DNA of 64,000 nucleotides from Entrophospora sp. SA101 (GCA_958430865.1 CAUDNR010003335.1:44448-108447), one strand, 5' to 3'; shown: positions 22,801 through 35,548, counted from the stretch's first letter. Notes: a model not told the origin generated them from the sequence alone. Numbers and translations are program-made.

Positions 22801-24199
22801 GGGAAACGTTGTAGATCCGGTAGATGTAATTCAAGGTATATCATTAAATGATTTACACGGAAAATTATATGAAGGAAATCTTGATCAACGTGAAATTGAA
22901 AAAGCAAAATCTGGACAAAAGGCCGATTTTCCAAATGGTATTCCAGAATGTGGCACAGATGCATTGCGATTTTCTTTATGTGCATATACTTCTGCAGGTT
23001 AATAATCTAAGAGTTATTATTAAAAAAATCTTATTTGGAGAAAAAATAGTAATAAACATATCATTTTTCAGGACGTGATATTAACCTTGATATTCTTCGT
23101 GTTGAGGGTTATCGTAAATTTTGCAATAAAATATGGAATGCCACAAGATTTACATTAATGAAATTGGGTGAAGATTTTCAACCTAGACCAGACTCAAAGG
23201 CATTAATTATTTAATTATCATTATCGACTGTTTTATTTTTAAAAATAACAATAGTAATAATATATGTATATTTTTTTATTGTTTATAGAAAACTGGTAAA
23301 GAAACATTGGTGGAAAATTGGATAATACACAAACTAAATAAAGCTACAATTGAAATGAATAAATTTCTTGGCGAGAAAAATCTTATGAATGCAACTACCT
23401 CTGTTTATAATTTTTGGTTATATGAACTTTGTGACATATATATTGTAAATTTATTTATCTTTTTTGTTTGTAGAGTTATGATGAAATGATAATATAATGA
23501 TAACATCATCTTTTATAATTATTATTAATAGGAATTAATTAAGCCAATGACTGATGTTGATACATCTATTCCAAAAAATGCAGAGCTTAAAAGATCTGCA
23601 CAAGATACATTATATACATGTTTAGAAGCTGGACTTAAATTGCTTCATCCATTTATGCCATTTGTGACTGAAGAGTTATATCAACGATTACCTAGAAGGC
23701 CTGGTGATGATACTTTAACAATAGTCAGAGCCAAATATCCACTTGAGGTATATAAATAATAAATTTTTTGAAAAAATTCTATTCTTTAAAACTTATCAAT
23801 ATACATAATTATTAAATAGGTCCCAGAATACAGCAATCCAAAAGCTGAAGAACAATTTGATCTTGTGTTCAATGTTGTTAAGGTAGCTCGTTCACTTATT
23901 GTTCAGCACAATATTCAATCTGATGCTACTCGTAAGTTATTGATTTAGATATATATTTATATTTATATACAAAATTATTTATTTACATTAAATATTTTGG
24001 GGGGACAATATATATAGTTTTTATACAAACAGCTTCTGAACCAATTACATCATTACTGAATTCAGAAGATAAAAGTATTAAAACATTGGTAAAAAACACT
24101 AAATCCATTCAGGTGATTGGAAAAGATGGAGCTTTGCCATCTGAATATGCATCAAGTATTGTAAATGAAGAGATAAGTGTATTGTTACTTTTGGATAAG
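19811..24199 (+). CDS. Valyl-tRNA synthetase, C-terminal end missing
   Basis: Class Ia aminoacyl-tRNA synthetase that charges tRNA-Val. I can follow about 18 exons in phase (19811-19948, 20018-20123, 20200-20422, 20510-20674, 20773-20854, 20938-21172, 21265-21353, 21445-21663, 21738-21841, 21925-22006, 22117-22275, 22361-22531, 22619-22997, 23072-23199, 23289-23444, 23532-23747, 23820-23931, 24033-24199) giving 977 residues. A Lys/Ala-rich eukaryotic N-extension comes first. The HIGH signature ([14 protein letters not shown]) is near residue 140, followed by the editing domain ([13 protein letters not shown]), the [12 protein letters not shown] block and a KMSKS-type loop reading KMSKT near residue 647. 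The anticodon-binding domain follows ([16 protein letters not shown]). After LLLLDK a normal GTATTA donor opens an intron, but no exon for the expected C-terminal coiled coil of about 100 residues follows before the transposon island. The last exon is either lost or displaced. The intron at 23200-23288 begins GC. The gene is otherwise intact. Confidence 0.9.
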
Positions 24200-24565
24200 G
24201 TATTAAAAGTGTTATTTTTATTTTTTTATAAATAATCTTTTATTATTTTAATTAATAAACATTGTTTTCTTTATTTTTTTCTCAAGTAAAATAAAAGAAT
24301 TAAGATCCAATTAAATATTTAATCATTAAAGTATTTTTTCGATAAATACCTAGATTAATTATTATTATATTTATTTGATTAATTTATATATCTTTTGAAT
24401 ATAATAATATTATTATTATTAATTTATTAATACAAATAAAATTAATTTTGTTGTATAAGCATAGTGGAAATTTGTTGTTACACGAAATGTCATACAGAAC
24501 TCATTGCTCCTGAAACTTCACCAATATACAGTGTGGGACAAAAAATTTTGCCCTCAATGTTGATG
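24200..24565. other. AT-rich tract where the last synthetase exon should be
   Basis: Begins with the intron donor of valyl-tRNA synthetase and becomes low-complexity A/T with TAA/TTA runs. No coding exon is recognisable. Near 24529 a sequence tatacagtgtgggacaaaaa resembles a Tc1-type terminal repeat, but I found no partner. Confidence 0.45.
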
Positions 24566-24567
24566 TA

Positions 24568-25029
24568 TGATGCAGGACACCTAGTCCCTACAACTTTCTG
24601 CGCCACAGCGAACAGATTTGAGAAAAAATTCACAATCAAAAATGCAATAAAATTTTTACAGTCATGTGTTTTAAAATAGATTTGTCACGTTGCATTCTCT
24701 TTATTGATATCACGTGATAAAGGATCTGCAACATAGATTTCAAAATTTTCAATTCTTCCAATTCGTTCATTTTTTAATATAAAAAAAATTTGTGTGTAAC
24801 ACGTCACTTTGTGGGATTAACATAGTAAATTTGTTAAACTTGTGCAACTTTATGGCTTAATTCCTCCACAACAACATGGCATCTCAACAAAATGAAAATG
24901 TCATTTTGTAGAAAAAGGTCTTAGCTTCAAAATGACATCTTGTTTTTTAGGTCACACATTTCCATTTTCGGAGGAGTTAAAGGATTTGCAAGACTAATAA
25001 AAGTTGTAGGGACTAGGTGTCCTGCACTA
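24568..25029. mobile_element. TA-flanked MITE, copy 1
   Basis: About 460 bp with terminal inverted repeats: gatgcaggacacctagtccc at the left and the complement gggactaggtgtcctgca at the right. The dinucleotide TA on both sides is the target duplication typical of Tc1/mariner-mobilised MITEs. There is no coding capacity; the ORF-like stretch on the plus strand is not protein-like. A second, inverted copy lies at 61847-62303 and is similar throughout. Its insertion lies directly downstream of the truncated valyl-tRNA synthetase gene. Confidence 0.75.
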
Positions 25030-25712
25030 TACAATAATCTTCAAAAATAAATATTTATAAAAGAATAAATATTATTTCATTTCTTACTGTTGATGATATG
25101 GAATTTCAGCATTATTTTTCATAGGGTAGTAGAAGAAAGTGGTATCTATGCTCCCTAATGGATTACCTTTTATCACTTAAAAGTTCTCAAGCTCTTTTAT
25201 ATTAAACAAAATCAGAATGTAAAAAAAAATAAAAAAGAATCTAGAAACACATATTGTGAATAAGTTAGAATACATCATCAAATAATCTGGAAAATTGGAA
25301 ATGCTGTTAATAAATCATTCAAGACAATAATTTAAGTTCAACAATATTTATATTCACAGAACATTAATTGAAATTAATACTAACATTCACTTGCAAGCAT
25401 TGTGGAAATTTGGATATAAACTCAAAAGAATGGAAGTTAAAGCCTGGGACCTTTATTTAAGGGTAGAATGTAGTGCAAGTGTGCAATTTCAAATACAGCT
25501 TGTGACATGCCCAATAAATATATATAAGATAAAATATGAAAGTCCAATAATATATAGATTTCCCTATTTTGCACACAGCTAAGGGTTCTTGCACTCTGTC
25601 TCGCACACAGCTCAGGAGTCCTATTCCAAAATAACTCCATTGCGCAATTCTCACTCTTCAGTACTACTACTAAGTACTGTTGGCACTAGCCTAAGATATT
25701 GAAATAAATTAT
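25030..25712. other. Transposon-island interval, possible LTR-like remnant
   Basis: No gene. The stretch 25399-25690 starts TGTGGAAATTTGG and has a TATTTAA-like box, an AATAAA signal and several CA-rich repeats (cacacagct twice near 25571-25612), which could be a solo LTR. No flanking duplication or second LTR was found, so this stays unassigned. Confidence 0.3.
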
Positions 25713-26813
25713 ATGTACACTCCCCTAAAAAAAGTATTGACTCACTTGATGATCCACAAAAATAATTGGGTAAACGGATAATACAAATACTCAATTTTTA
25801 CTAAGCAAATTGATGTTGTGTATTGGTAAAAAAATGTTTACTGAAATGATTTCTATAAAATTCTAAAATATCACCTTGGACTGATTGTTATTGATAATTT
25901 TATGATGTTTAAAAGTTAAATTAAAATTTTTCAAAATTTTTTTGAAAAAGTTGCACTTAGAGCTATTTTAAGATACAATATTTTGACGCACCTTGGGAAC
26001 TTAGAAAATGTCGTTCTGTTTGTTCTCAAATATATAAATATGAATGTTCATAATTATTGGTGGAATATTCATAGAGAATTAATACAAAACATAAAAAAAA
26101 TCGTAACGAATTTCATTCACAATTTGCATAATATTTTAAATAATAAATATTTATTAAATTTATATCAAAGTATCGAAAAAGTATAAATATTTGATTTATT
26201 TATTCAATATTTTGTTGGGTTTCCTTTTGAATCAATTACAGCTTGAACCTTTCAAGACATGCTGTCTACTAATTTTTACAAATAATGACAATCAAGGTTA
26301 GCCCACTCTTCCATCAAAAAGAAACTAATTCATTTGTATTTTTTGGAGGATTCCTTTTGCAAATTGCTTTTTCTAATTGATTCCAAACATGTTCTATTGG
26401 ATTAAGGTCTGGGCTTTGAGCAGGCCAAGGGAGTGAAGATATTAAATTTGCCTCTTTCCATTGAATTACTACACCAGCTGTATGAACAGGAGCATTGTCA
26501 TCCTGAAATGTAAAAGAACCATCCCCCAGTCTGTTGAGAAAGGGTAATAGATTATCTATAAGAAGTTCTTGATAATCTTTACCATTAATTTTGCCATCTA
26601 TTACCACCAAAGGTCCTAGACAATTATTAACAAAACAACCCCATACCATTACACCACCTCCGCCATGTTTAAAGGTAGGTACAAGGCAATCAACATCGTA
26701 CTTTTCTTTTGGTAGATGCCAGACTGTGGTGTTTGATGGCTATAGATCATCAAACATATGTTACATCAATATAAAAAATTATTTGTGCGGATTTTTTTAG
26801 GGGTTAAATTTTT
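25713..26813 (-). mobile_element. Tc1/mariner element relic
   Basis: The left end cactcccctaaaaaaagtatt is a typical Tc1-type terminal repeat. The right end near 26793-26806 (tttttttaggggt) is a poor inverted match. Between them, on the minus strand (about 26745 to 26200), lies the second half of a Tc1 transposase: HGGGGVMVWGCF, the second catalytic Asp in FQDDNAPVHT, and the final Glu in SPDLNPIEHVWNQLE with DD34E spacing. The first catalytic Asp, the helix-turn-helix DNA-binding part and the start codon are absent. Stops follow LVSF near 26314. The element is therefore internally deleted and inactive. Confidence 0.8.
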
Positions 26814-26996
26814 CAACATGTTACACTGGAATTTATAAAATTTATTAATATTAATATTAAATAAATTCTCATGTTGTCACAAACGTTATTACATGTGTTA
26901 TTGGAATATATGATAAAGATAAGAAAATTTTTTGATAAAATATGAATTATAAAATAAGAAATTTACATTAACTTATCAGTTACTTCTATTTATTTA

Positions 26997-29356
26997 TCAG
27001 TTACTTCTATTTTTTGGTATTAAGAACTCTTTTGCCAATCTTATTGCTTCTTCTTCACCAATGACTGGATCTACAGACAAAGAAGCTTCCTCTCTTCTTT
27101 TCACTTGTACTAATGCCAATTTTTCTGCTGTAATTACACTATTAAATGAGGTGGGGCCTGAAAGTCGAAGTCTTGCTTCTTGTAGAGAATCACACATGTT
27201 TGGATGAGTTCTAATATCAAACCTATTAAACATTCCCTCAAGATGCTGTTGATGAACTATTATTGACCAGATACGATGCCTAACGAAATCATATATCAAT
27301 GGAAATTCTTTTAACTGAATGTAATTAGCTTTTGAAAATGCAACAAACTGCTCTCTAAAGTTATTTTTTTCCAATGCTTCAAATAACCCTAATGAATTAC
27401 TCTGATCTTCTAAATTCTTATTTAATCTTCCTATATATTTTTTTACTATTACTGTAGGTTGATCATCAGGAAAAGGATGAGAAAAAATTACATGGAGAAT
27501 GGCTTGTGCAAATTCGGGACCATGCTCTCCTCCAAGACTGCATATGCAAAGCAGAAATTTAATCCAGGTAATCAACCATTTTTTGAAAGCATTTGAAGTT
27601 TTTTCAATCCCAATTTGCATTCTTTGAGCTAAATTCAAGAATTCCTGTTCATTTAAATGATCAGAAGCTGCCAATAATTCATCCATGAAGATTTTTTCAG
27701 GTTCATGCACAATATTCTCTAATTCACTAATCCAGGTTTGTACCATGTCAGGCATTTGATGAGCACGATATCCATTTGGTAGAGGGTGACTTGAGTTAGT
27801 ATCAGAACTGATTAAAAAATACATTAGTTTTTCATAGAACCACTTCCCAAATTTTACCATTATTAAAATTTCTATATTTAATTTTTCATTTTCTAGGAAT
27901 CCTAAAAACGTTTTCCATTTATGCAAATATCCCTCAGGTACATTCCTTGAACCTTCTAATTTTTCAACAAACCAATTAGTAAATGTAAGATGAAGCTCAC
28001 GACGTTCCAAGTATTGTTTTGCTGTAGTTAACTGGTATAACCAACAGCTTGTAATTGGCTTCTGATATTTTTTGAGGTCTACATTCAGTAATGCTTTATA
28101 CATTTTACTAATAGTTTCATTTTTCATATTTAATAGGTTATCTTTATTAGATTCATTGTGACCACTATGAAGATGATATGCAAGGTTTATAACATTGAAT
28201 GGATGTGGATTCAAGGAAAGACCTGAAGGGGAACTGATCTTTCCAAAAACAGAATTGTCAAATGTTGTTGCTGCAATATGAACAGCATGTAAGCTACATG
28301 GAATTCTAATCGCATTTGTTCCACACCTTTGATTGAAATTTACAACAGCACCACCCTTAGATCCTGACATATAATTAGTATTGTCAGTAAGCCAATATAG
28401 ACAATGATTTGGATCCAAGTTAAATGAACTGATTGCCTCAAGTACATATGTAGATACAGTATCTGAATTGCACCGATCCAGATCCTTCATGTTCAGGATT
28501 GTAAGTATAGGTTTCTCTTCTACTACATTCCAATGTGAGACACATACTAAAAATATTTTTTTATCACCTCTTGTACTTTCATCTGCCACGATCCCATATG
28601 ATGAGAATTGAGAAGTGGTCCCTGGAAGATTTTCTGAAACTGTTATTCTTGCTACATCTTGATTCCATTTAGATAAAGTACTTGTTGAGATCCAAGTATC
28701 AGGGGAATCACCAACCAGGAAAGTAAAGAATTCCCTTGTGCATTGTACCGTTGATGACAATGATGATTGACCTATATTGCTCATTTGGGTCACTAGAGCA
28801 ATGAACTCAGGTGTATAGGTATGTTTATTCTCTTTGACCATCTTTTTAATGCCTTTTTGGATTTCTTTTTTAGATATGTATTTTTTTTTTTGAGATCATT
28901 GATCTTATTCGTGAGATATAATGATCTTTATTTTTTTTTATTTTAATTGCTAAAGATTTATGTTTGGAGGCAATAGATTCATTTTTCTTTGTCAATATTT
29001 TATTTTCTTTCTCTATGGATTTTATTTTATTTTCAATCTCTTGGGCACTAGATTCCAGCTTTCCAATAGTTGGCAGAAGTAAATCCATTGCTTTTTTTTT
29101 GTAGATATGGTGAAATAATTTCACCCTTATGATTTCCATCTGGATAAACCATTATTTCAAGCAATTTGGAACATGAAAAAATTTGCTTCTCAGGTAAAAT
29201 ATTGATTTTATTCATTAATTCCTTTTTAGCTTTTACAGCTTTATTACTGAATGTTGAGGAAATATTAAGGTCAATTGGTGGTTCTATGAGTGTTTGATTT
29301 TGTATTACTGGGGGAGCTTTTAGAAGTTGTTTACTTCTTTTGGTTAATGGTGCCAT
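26997..29356 (-). pseudogene. Large RNase-H-like transposase with two homopolymer frameshifts
   Basis: Three overlapping frames on the minus strand make one gene. The first is 29356 to about 29100, starting MAPLTKRSKQLLKAPPVIQN. The second is a coiled-coil segment (29100-28890; KLESSAQEIENKIKSIEKEN). The third is a 614-codon frame (28841-26997). The breaks fall exactly in a run of nine T (29092-29100) and a run of eleven T (28881-28891), one base each. The large frame has hAT/RNase-H-fold hallmarks: IVADESTRGDKKIF, a second acidic site in LTDNTNYM, and a conserved Cys-His pair in IPCSLHAVHIA. A long alpha-helical region follows and ends in an RRE-rich tail. I cannot place it in a named superfamily. 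It is either a transposase or a domesticated relative. If the two frameshifts are sequencing errors, the gene would be intact at roughly 780 codons. Confidence 0.65.
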
Positions 29357-30030
29357 TTTATTAGATCAAATTTTTTACTAACATAAACAATTCCTAAAAT
29401 GAGATTTTCAAAAGCTAATGTAATGCGGTATAATAATAAGATAACAAAATAATAAATTGAAAGCTTTTTGACAACGTTATGAACGTTTTTGAATTTACGT
29501 TTTGGTCTGATTTATCCTTAAAAGGAAAAGATTTACAAAAACTGTAGCGGAAATTTTACGGTAATATATCCGAACAACTTTAAACCATGATAACTTTTTT
29601 TTTTCATAATGAAATTAAAAAAATTTTTTTATAGTTTTATTGTTTAAGTCTTTTATAATAAAGTTACAGAAAGCTTTTTTCTCTAACCCATTTGGTTACA
29701 AATTTTATCTATTAGCGAACTTTTTTCAATGTCTTTACTATATATAAAAAATTTTTTTTTTATTTGGCAAGAAAAAAAACTCTCTGTAACTTTAAAGCTT
29801 GATCTATTTATTATAACTTCGCTTAATTTCATGTCTGTATCTCTTTATTTGAAGGCCTTGATACAATTTTTATTTTATATAGTTTTTATATATACTCGTA
29901 TTTTTTTAAAAAAAAGTTTGTTATTGATCGGCATTATGTTACATCACCTAATTTTGATTTAATTAGGGCATCTCACACCCCAATGCCAGACCCTTTGCCT
30001 ACCATCATTTGATGCAAATTATATCTTGAT
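29357..30030. other. Gene-free AT-rich interval in the transposon island
   Basis: Upstream of the large transposase gene. No terminal inverted repeat partner for that element could be identified, and no further gene is seen. The reading frame at 29729-29962 is hydrophobic low-complexity translation of T-rich DNA. Confidence 0.45.
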
Positions 30031-30032
30031 TC

Positions 30033-30850
30033 ATCACTATACATGGGATGGTAATTATTTTGTCAAAAACGTAATACGTAATTACGAAATTAATTACGGG
30101 TGACGAAATTAATTACGGGTGACGAAATCAATTACGAATGACGAAATTAAATGACACCTATTATTTATCTCGTTATACTAGTATAATGACATAATTTGTC
30201 AACTTTTTTTAGAATTATAGAATTTATTATGTTATAACGACATGTCAGTATAATGGGAGAACCAATCAAAATAATTCTCATTTCTGAAAAAACATAATAA
30301 TAAGGAAATAAAACTTACACCGTGATCAAGATTGACTGGCACCATGGAAAATTCTGATAACACTTCTGTATAATACTGGTCAATTTTGACCCGGCGTAAG
30401 CTTTAAATTTCCTGATAAAACATGAATGAAATAAAAATAAAATATATAATAAAATAAAATTACAAAATCATGTGATAATGATTCTCATATTAATATGACT
30501 TCTATATGAACTCCCATTATAATGACATTCTTGTCATACTGACATTTTTTGTTTGTATGAAGAGAGTGTTGTTATAACAGGAGTGACTTGTATTATGATA
30601 TTTCCAATAATTAATTCATTGTTATTCATAATTAATTTCGTCACCTGTAATTGATTTTGTCACCCATAATTGATTTTGTCACCCAAAATTGATTTTGTCA
30701 TCCGTAATTAATTTCGTCACCCATAATTGATTTTGTCACCCATAATTGATTTTGTCATCTGTAATTAATTTCGTCACCCGTAATTAATTATGTAATTACG
30801 AATTACGTATTTACGGTAATTAGCTAATTACCATATCATGTATAGTAATG
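30033..30850. mobile_element. Fold-back element with 19-bp subterminal repeats
   Basis: The ends are inverted copies: tcatcactatacatg at the left and its near-exact complement catgtatagtaatga at the right. Inside the left end about four 19-bp units of the type acgaaattaattacgggtg are stacked head-to-tail (30084-30155). Inside the right end about eight complementary units (aattaatttcgtcacccgt and variants with gatttt) span 30628-30785. The core (30176-30594) has its own smaller inverted motifs (ctcccattataatgaca and complement-like). There is no coding capacity. This is a fold-back type, non-autonomous DNA element; its driver is unknown. Confidence 0.75.
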
Positions 30851-32149
30851 ATAGTGGGGTGCATACTACTACTTTATGCAAAACTAATGTCATATTCTTT
30901 TCTATTAAGTGCTTGTTGCCAAAGGACTTTTGTTAGTAGAATACTGACATTTAATTTGAATATTGTAATAATAAAATTCAAAATCCACCTCATTTCTGCT
31001 AGTTTCTATTTGTAAATTTGTAATACAGATTCTTATTCAAATTATTCATAATGCACACAACTCAATCTTAATTCAAATTATTTGTTTTATTCAAATAGAA
31101 ACCCTAGTTCTGGTCAAGTGCAAGGTTTTCTTTACAGCTGCACTTGTACTATTATTGCAGGTGAATTCTGGTCAAATGTCTCAGTTTTATGTCCAGCTTC
31201 ATATATTCTAAAAAAAAAAAAATAGAAATATACTACTTGAGGCATTACTATGTAAATTAAAGGGGTTCCTAACTAATAGTTAAAGGTTGGCTAAACCATT
31301 AATTATCAGAAAGGATTATGAATCAACCCCACCAGCTTTATTAATTAATCAAATGTATATTATTAAAAAATGAAGGAAATTTTTAAGTGTTTATACTTCT
31401 TGAAGCATTACAAACAATATGACTTTTTACATGATTTTGTCCAATAAAATATAATAAATAGAATAATTAAATGAATGACTAATATTAATTACTAATGTTA
31501 ATTACTAATGTTAAATGCCAAAATGCATCATTGATGTTATCATGATATAAAATGAAGCAATTGGGATCCAAGCTGGACCTCAATTTACTATTAATATCTT
31601 GTATGGCATTTATTTGGGTCATGTATATTATCATTTTGCATATTCTCTCAAGCAAGCTGTGTTAAAGTCAATTCTCTTTCAAATTCTCTCCAACATTAGG
31701 AGGTTCCTACATGGAATTTACAGTCAAATCTTGTCACAACAGGCCTCACCACAGCAGATTTCTTGTTATTATTAATAATATTAATTATAATTTAGATTTG
31801 GAGAGATCTGCATTTTATTTCAGGTCACGTGAATCAGTTATAGGAAGTGTTAATTTATATGAGCATAACGGAATTTCTTTGTGATTGGTCAATAATGATC
31901 AACAAATTTAATTGAGTTTGTTGACCAAAATAAAATTTGATTTTATCAATCAGAGGCAATTAAATATTAGCAATGTGTACATCTACATATTATGTTAATA
32001 TACATATAAATAAACAATACATGGTTTCCAAATAATTAAATCAATTGCATATCTAATAAAAAAACAAGTATTATTAATAAATAAATATTTAAAATGATAA
32101 AAATGACATGTTTGCATCTACCTCTAAATGGTTTCATATTATATAACTT
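30851..32149. other. Gene-free interval up to the assembly gap
   Basis: No gene recognised on either strand. The direct repeat attactaatgttaa around 31485-31515 and several A/T tracts are the only structure seen. Confidence 0.4.
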
Positions 32150-32159
32150 NNNNNNNNNN
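32150..32159. other. Assembly gap (10 N)
   Basis: Ten Ns. The base directly after the gap is the first base of the 7.2-kb duplicated block, so the left edge of copy 2 is set by the gap and not by biology. Confidence 1.
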
Positions 32160-33892
32160 TAGCATGTAATAGTAGAGATTTCTTGTAATGTTTTCTTGCT
32201 TATATCAGATAAGTAATTATAATAATGATGACTGTGGTGTTGATTTGATTATAATATTGATGATTTTATTTTTTAAAATGTTATGTTGTGTTTAGGAAAT
32301 TTATGTGATATAATGGTACAGTCAAGGTTACCTTTTTTCATTGAGAAAAATCACAAACTTCCAATTGGAATGACATTAACAAGTGGAGTAATTAATTATA
32401 TGAACCATCAATAAGACATTAGTATTAATGCACGATGTTTAACATTGTCAGTGCTAGAAAAATATGGCGATGATGATTTGTAAAAATCCTTGAGGTGATG
32501 GTAAGCTTATTAGAGAGTATTATTAATTTGGATGATACAGGATTTAGCATCGAGAGCAAATCAGGTAAATAAAATGGTTTCTCGGAACAGACGATGATCA
32601 AAAGATTTATATTCTTGTGATAAATTGGTTGAGATTACTAAAAGCTAAATTATATATAGAATCAAAGATCCAACACTATATAGACTATGTAAATTATATA
32701 AAAAAATTATTATCGCTATGTTAAATTTCAATATATATATGTATAACTATTATTTTCCATCATCTATCATTACTATTACCATCTTTCCACCAATTCTCTT
32801 ATTTTACGTTCAATAATCAAGTTTCCTAATGGTTACATTTCATTGGACTACCATTGGATCATCATTATGTATTTGTAAAAATTTCATAATCCCAAAAAAT
32901 CATACTGTTACTTCACTAATAGTACACGATGGATATTGATATTGAATAATCGAAAGAATGTGTAATAAAAAATGAGGAAAAGAAATTAAACGGTCACACA
33001 TGTATGGTGCATTGGAGGTCATAAAATTTTCAATTTAGAAGTACTGCTTATCCCAAAACCTACAATTGATAAACCCGACTGGGTATTTGGGAATTAAATT
33101 GATTCTCGCAGATAAATTTAGCTGGAAGGTGAATCAGTTTGCCTATATATAAAGAACAATCTTAATAATTATATAATAGGCCCACATTCTCATTAATATC
33201 TACATTTCTTCGGTTAAACTAAAACCATCTATATTTCGTCGTTACCTATTATGTAATTTCATGAAATTGCCATGTTGATTATGGTAATTACTGTACACAA
33301 ATAATAATAAAATAAATTTGATCGATCGGCTCAGGATTATCAAAATTTCAAAAGAGCATTTTAAGCAATTCGAAATATTAATAAATCACAAGAATATTAC
33401 GATCTTAAATACATGTTGGTGTAGAGCCAAACATTCTAGAGATTCACACGCATCCATTCGTTCTTTAACAAAAAGACAATCGGTATTATGTTGTAAGGCG
33501 TCACATATTAAACTAGTGAGGCAGTTTTAAAACAATCTTCAGGTAAGTTTATTAAAATGGAGCTTTTCAATAAAACGCGTGAAACTTGAAAAGATACCAC
33601 TATTTTTATTAATAACAATATAATAATCCCTCCCTGTGATTGTGTGATCTTGTGATTAATCCCGCTTCATCGATTAATAAGATTGCATTATTCACTTTAA
33701 CGAAAAGTTTTTAAGTTCATGTGTCAAATTTGGATCTTTTTTTCAAAAGAATTTTGATTGAAATTTTAGTTTAATAATTAACAGATAAATCTTAGAAATG
33801 TGCAAATTTTCTCGAGATTATATTCTACAAAATGCAGATCTGTTGTGAAACTACAAAAATTTGTTGATCAATTTTATCAATTTTATCAAAAA

Positions 33893-35517
33893 ATGTCAAA
33901 ATTAATTAGTAGTATAATTACTGAAAATTCCGATGATAGTATTATAAAAGAACAACAAAATCAAGTTTGTGGCATGTAAATTATCTTAATTATGTATATT
34001 ATTGTAATTACTATAGTAATTTGAATTTTTTTTTGTTAATGAAGTCATTTTCTAAATTCTAATTTTTCTAAAAAAAAAAATTATAGATGTAAAAAGCAAA
34101 ATTCAAAATATAACTGTCCGAGATGTAATCTTAAATATTGTTCATTAGATTGTTATAAGCATCAAGTACCCATCATTTTTTACATGAGAGAAATTGATTA
34201 CTATAAAATTTTGGTTTTAAAAATTATTAATTTTTTGTTTTTTTTTTTTAAAAAAAAATACAATTGCTACCATCATATAGAGTCATTTAACATGTACAGA
34301 ATCGTTTTATAAAGATAATATAATGGAAGAGATTAAGAGTCAAGGACTTGTTGATGAAGATCAAAAAAATAAAATGTTAAATTTCTTAAGAAAATTTGAA
34401 CAAGAAAATGATGAGACAATTAAGGAATCTATATATCAAGATCAAGATTTAGAAGGTTCATCCATTTAATTAATTGATTAATTAATTATAATGATTAGCA
34501 TTTATATATATTTGTTATAATTTAGATGAAGAAGATATTATTGAAAGATTTAAAGATATAAATATTGGTATGAAAATTCAATTAAATAAATTGATGCTTT
34601 ATTATTAATATTAAAAAATATATCAAGAGACCATAATAATCAATTAATAAACACATAATATATGAATAAATAAATGGATGATTAGATTCAGCAGATTTTC
34701 AAACAATATGGAATAAGTTGACAGAGAAAGAACGTCAAGAATTTTTAGAAGGAAAAATAGAAAATTTTATTGTAGAATTAGAATTATGGAAACCTTGGTG
34801 GCAATCATTAAGTCAACAACAATCATCTAAAATAATTGAACTTACTAATGATGATGATGATAAATTAAATAATAATAATAATAATAACAATAATGTGAAA
34901 AATTCAACTAGACCAAAAATAATTTCCAATATTGTTAAATTAGATTTTGCAAAAAAACCTCCAAATCCTGGTATTATTTATAATCTTGTGAATATTTTGT
35001 ATCCTTTTTATGTTTATTATTATTATTATTATTGCTATTATTATTATTATTGAAAATATTCTCAACTTGTATCATAATCAAATAATTAATTAGGTATGCA
35101 TATGCTTATACTTGTAGATTTTTTAATGGGGAAATATTAGAAAATTTAGAAGAATCATGTTTAGTAATATGGGATTTATCACCTATTCTATCATCAAATC
35201 AAAATCTAGTATATGAAAATGCTTCACATGCAATTTCTATGAGTTTGCAATTAACTTTAAAGGTAATAAATGCGTTTCTGCATATGTGTACATTATAATT
35301 TCATTATTTACTTGTTATTTTTGTTATTTATCATTTATCTTTTTTCAAAAATTAGAATACTAAATACAAACAACCTCCAGATTTTTCATATTTGATAATA
35401 AATGATATTATTTCATTATTATCTACACATGAAAATACACTTGCAGCATTATCAGATCTGTTAAATCTTTTTCAGAAATTTAATTCATCTGCATCTGTAT
35501 CCACAAAAATAACCACG

Positions 35518-35548
<31 letters not shown>

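Noticed and set aside
25437..25654. Overlapping cysteine-containing minus-strand frames
   Set aside because: They lie in a possible LTR-like repeat, start without context and look unlike any secreted protein.
29729..29962. Hydrophobic 77-codon frame
   Set aside because: It is translation of T-rich DNA with no start context or neighbours, so not a credible membrane protein.
30628..30785. Regular 19-bp repeats resembling a CRISPR-like array
   Set aside because: The units are contiguous without unique spacers and are mirrored at the other end of the same element, which fits a fold-back transposon.
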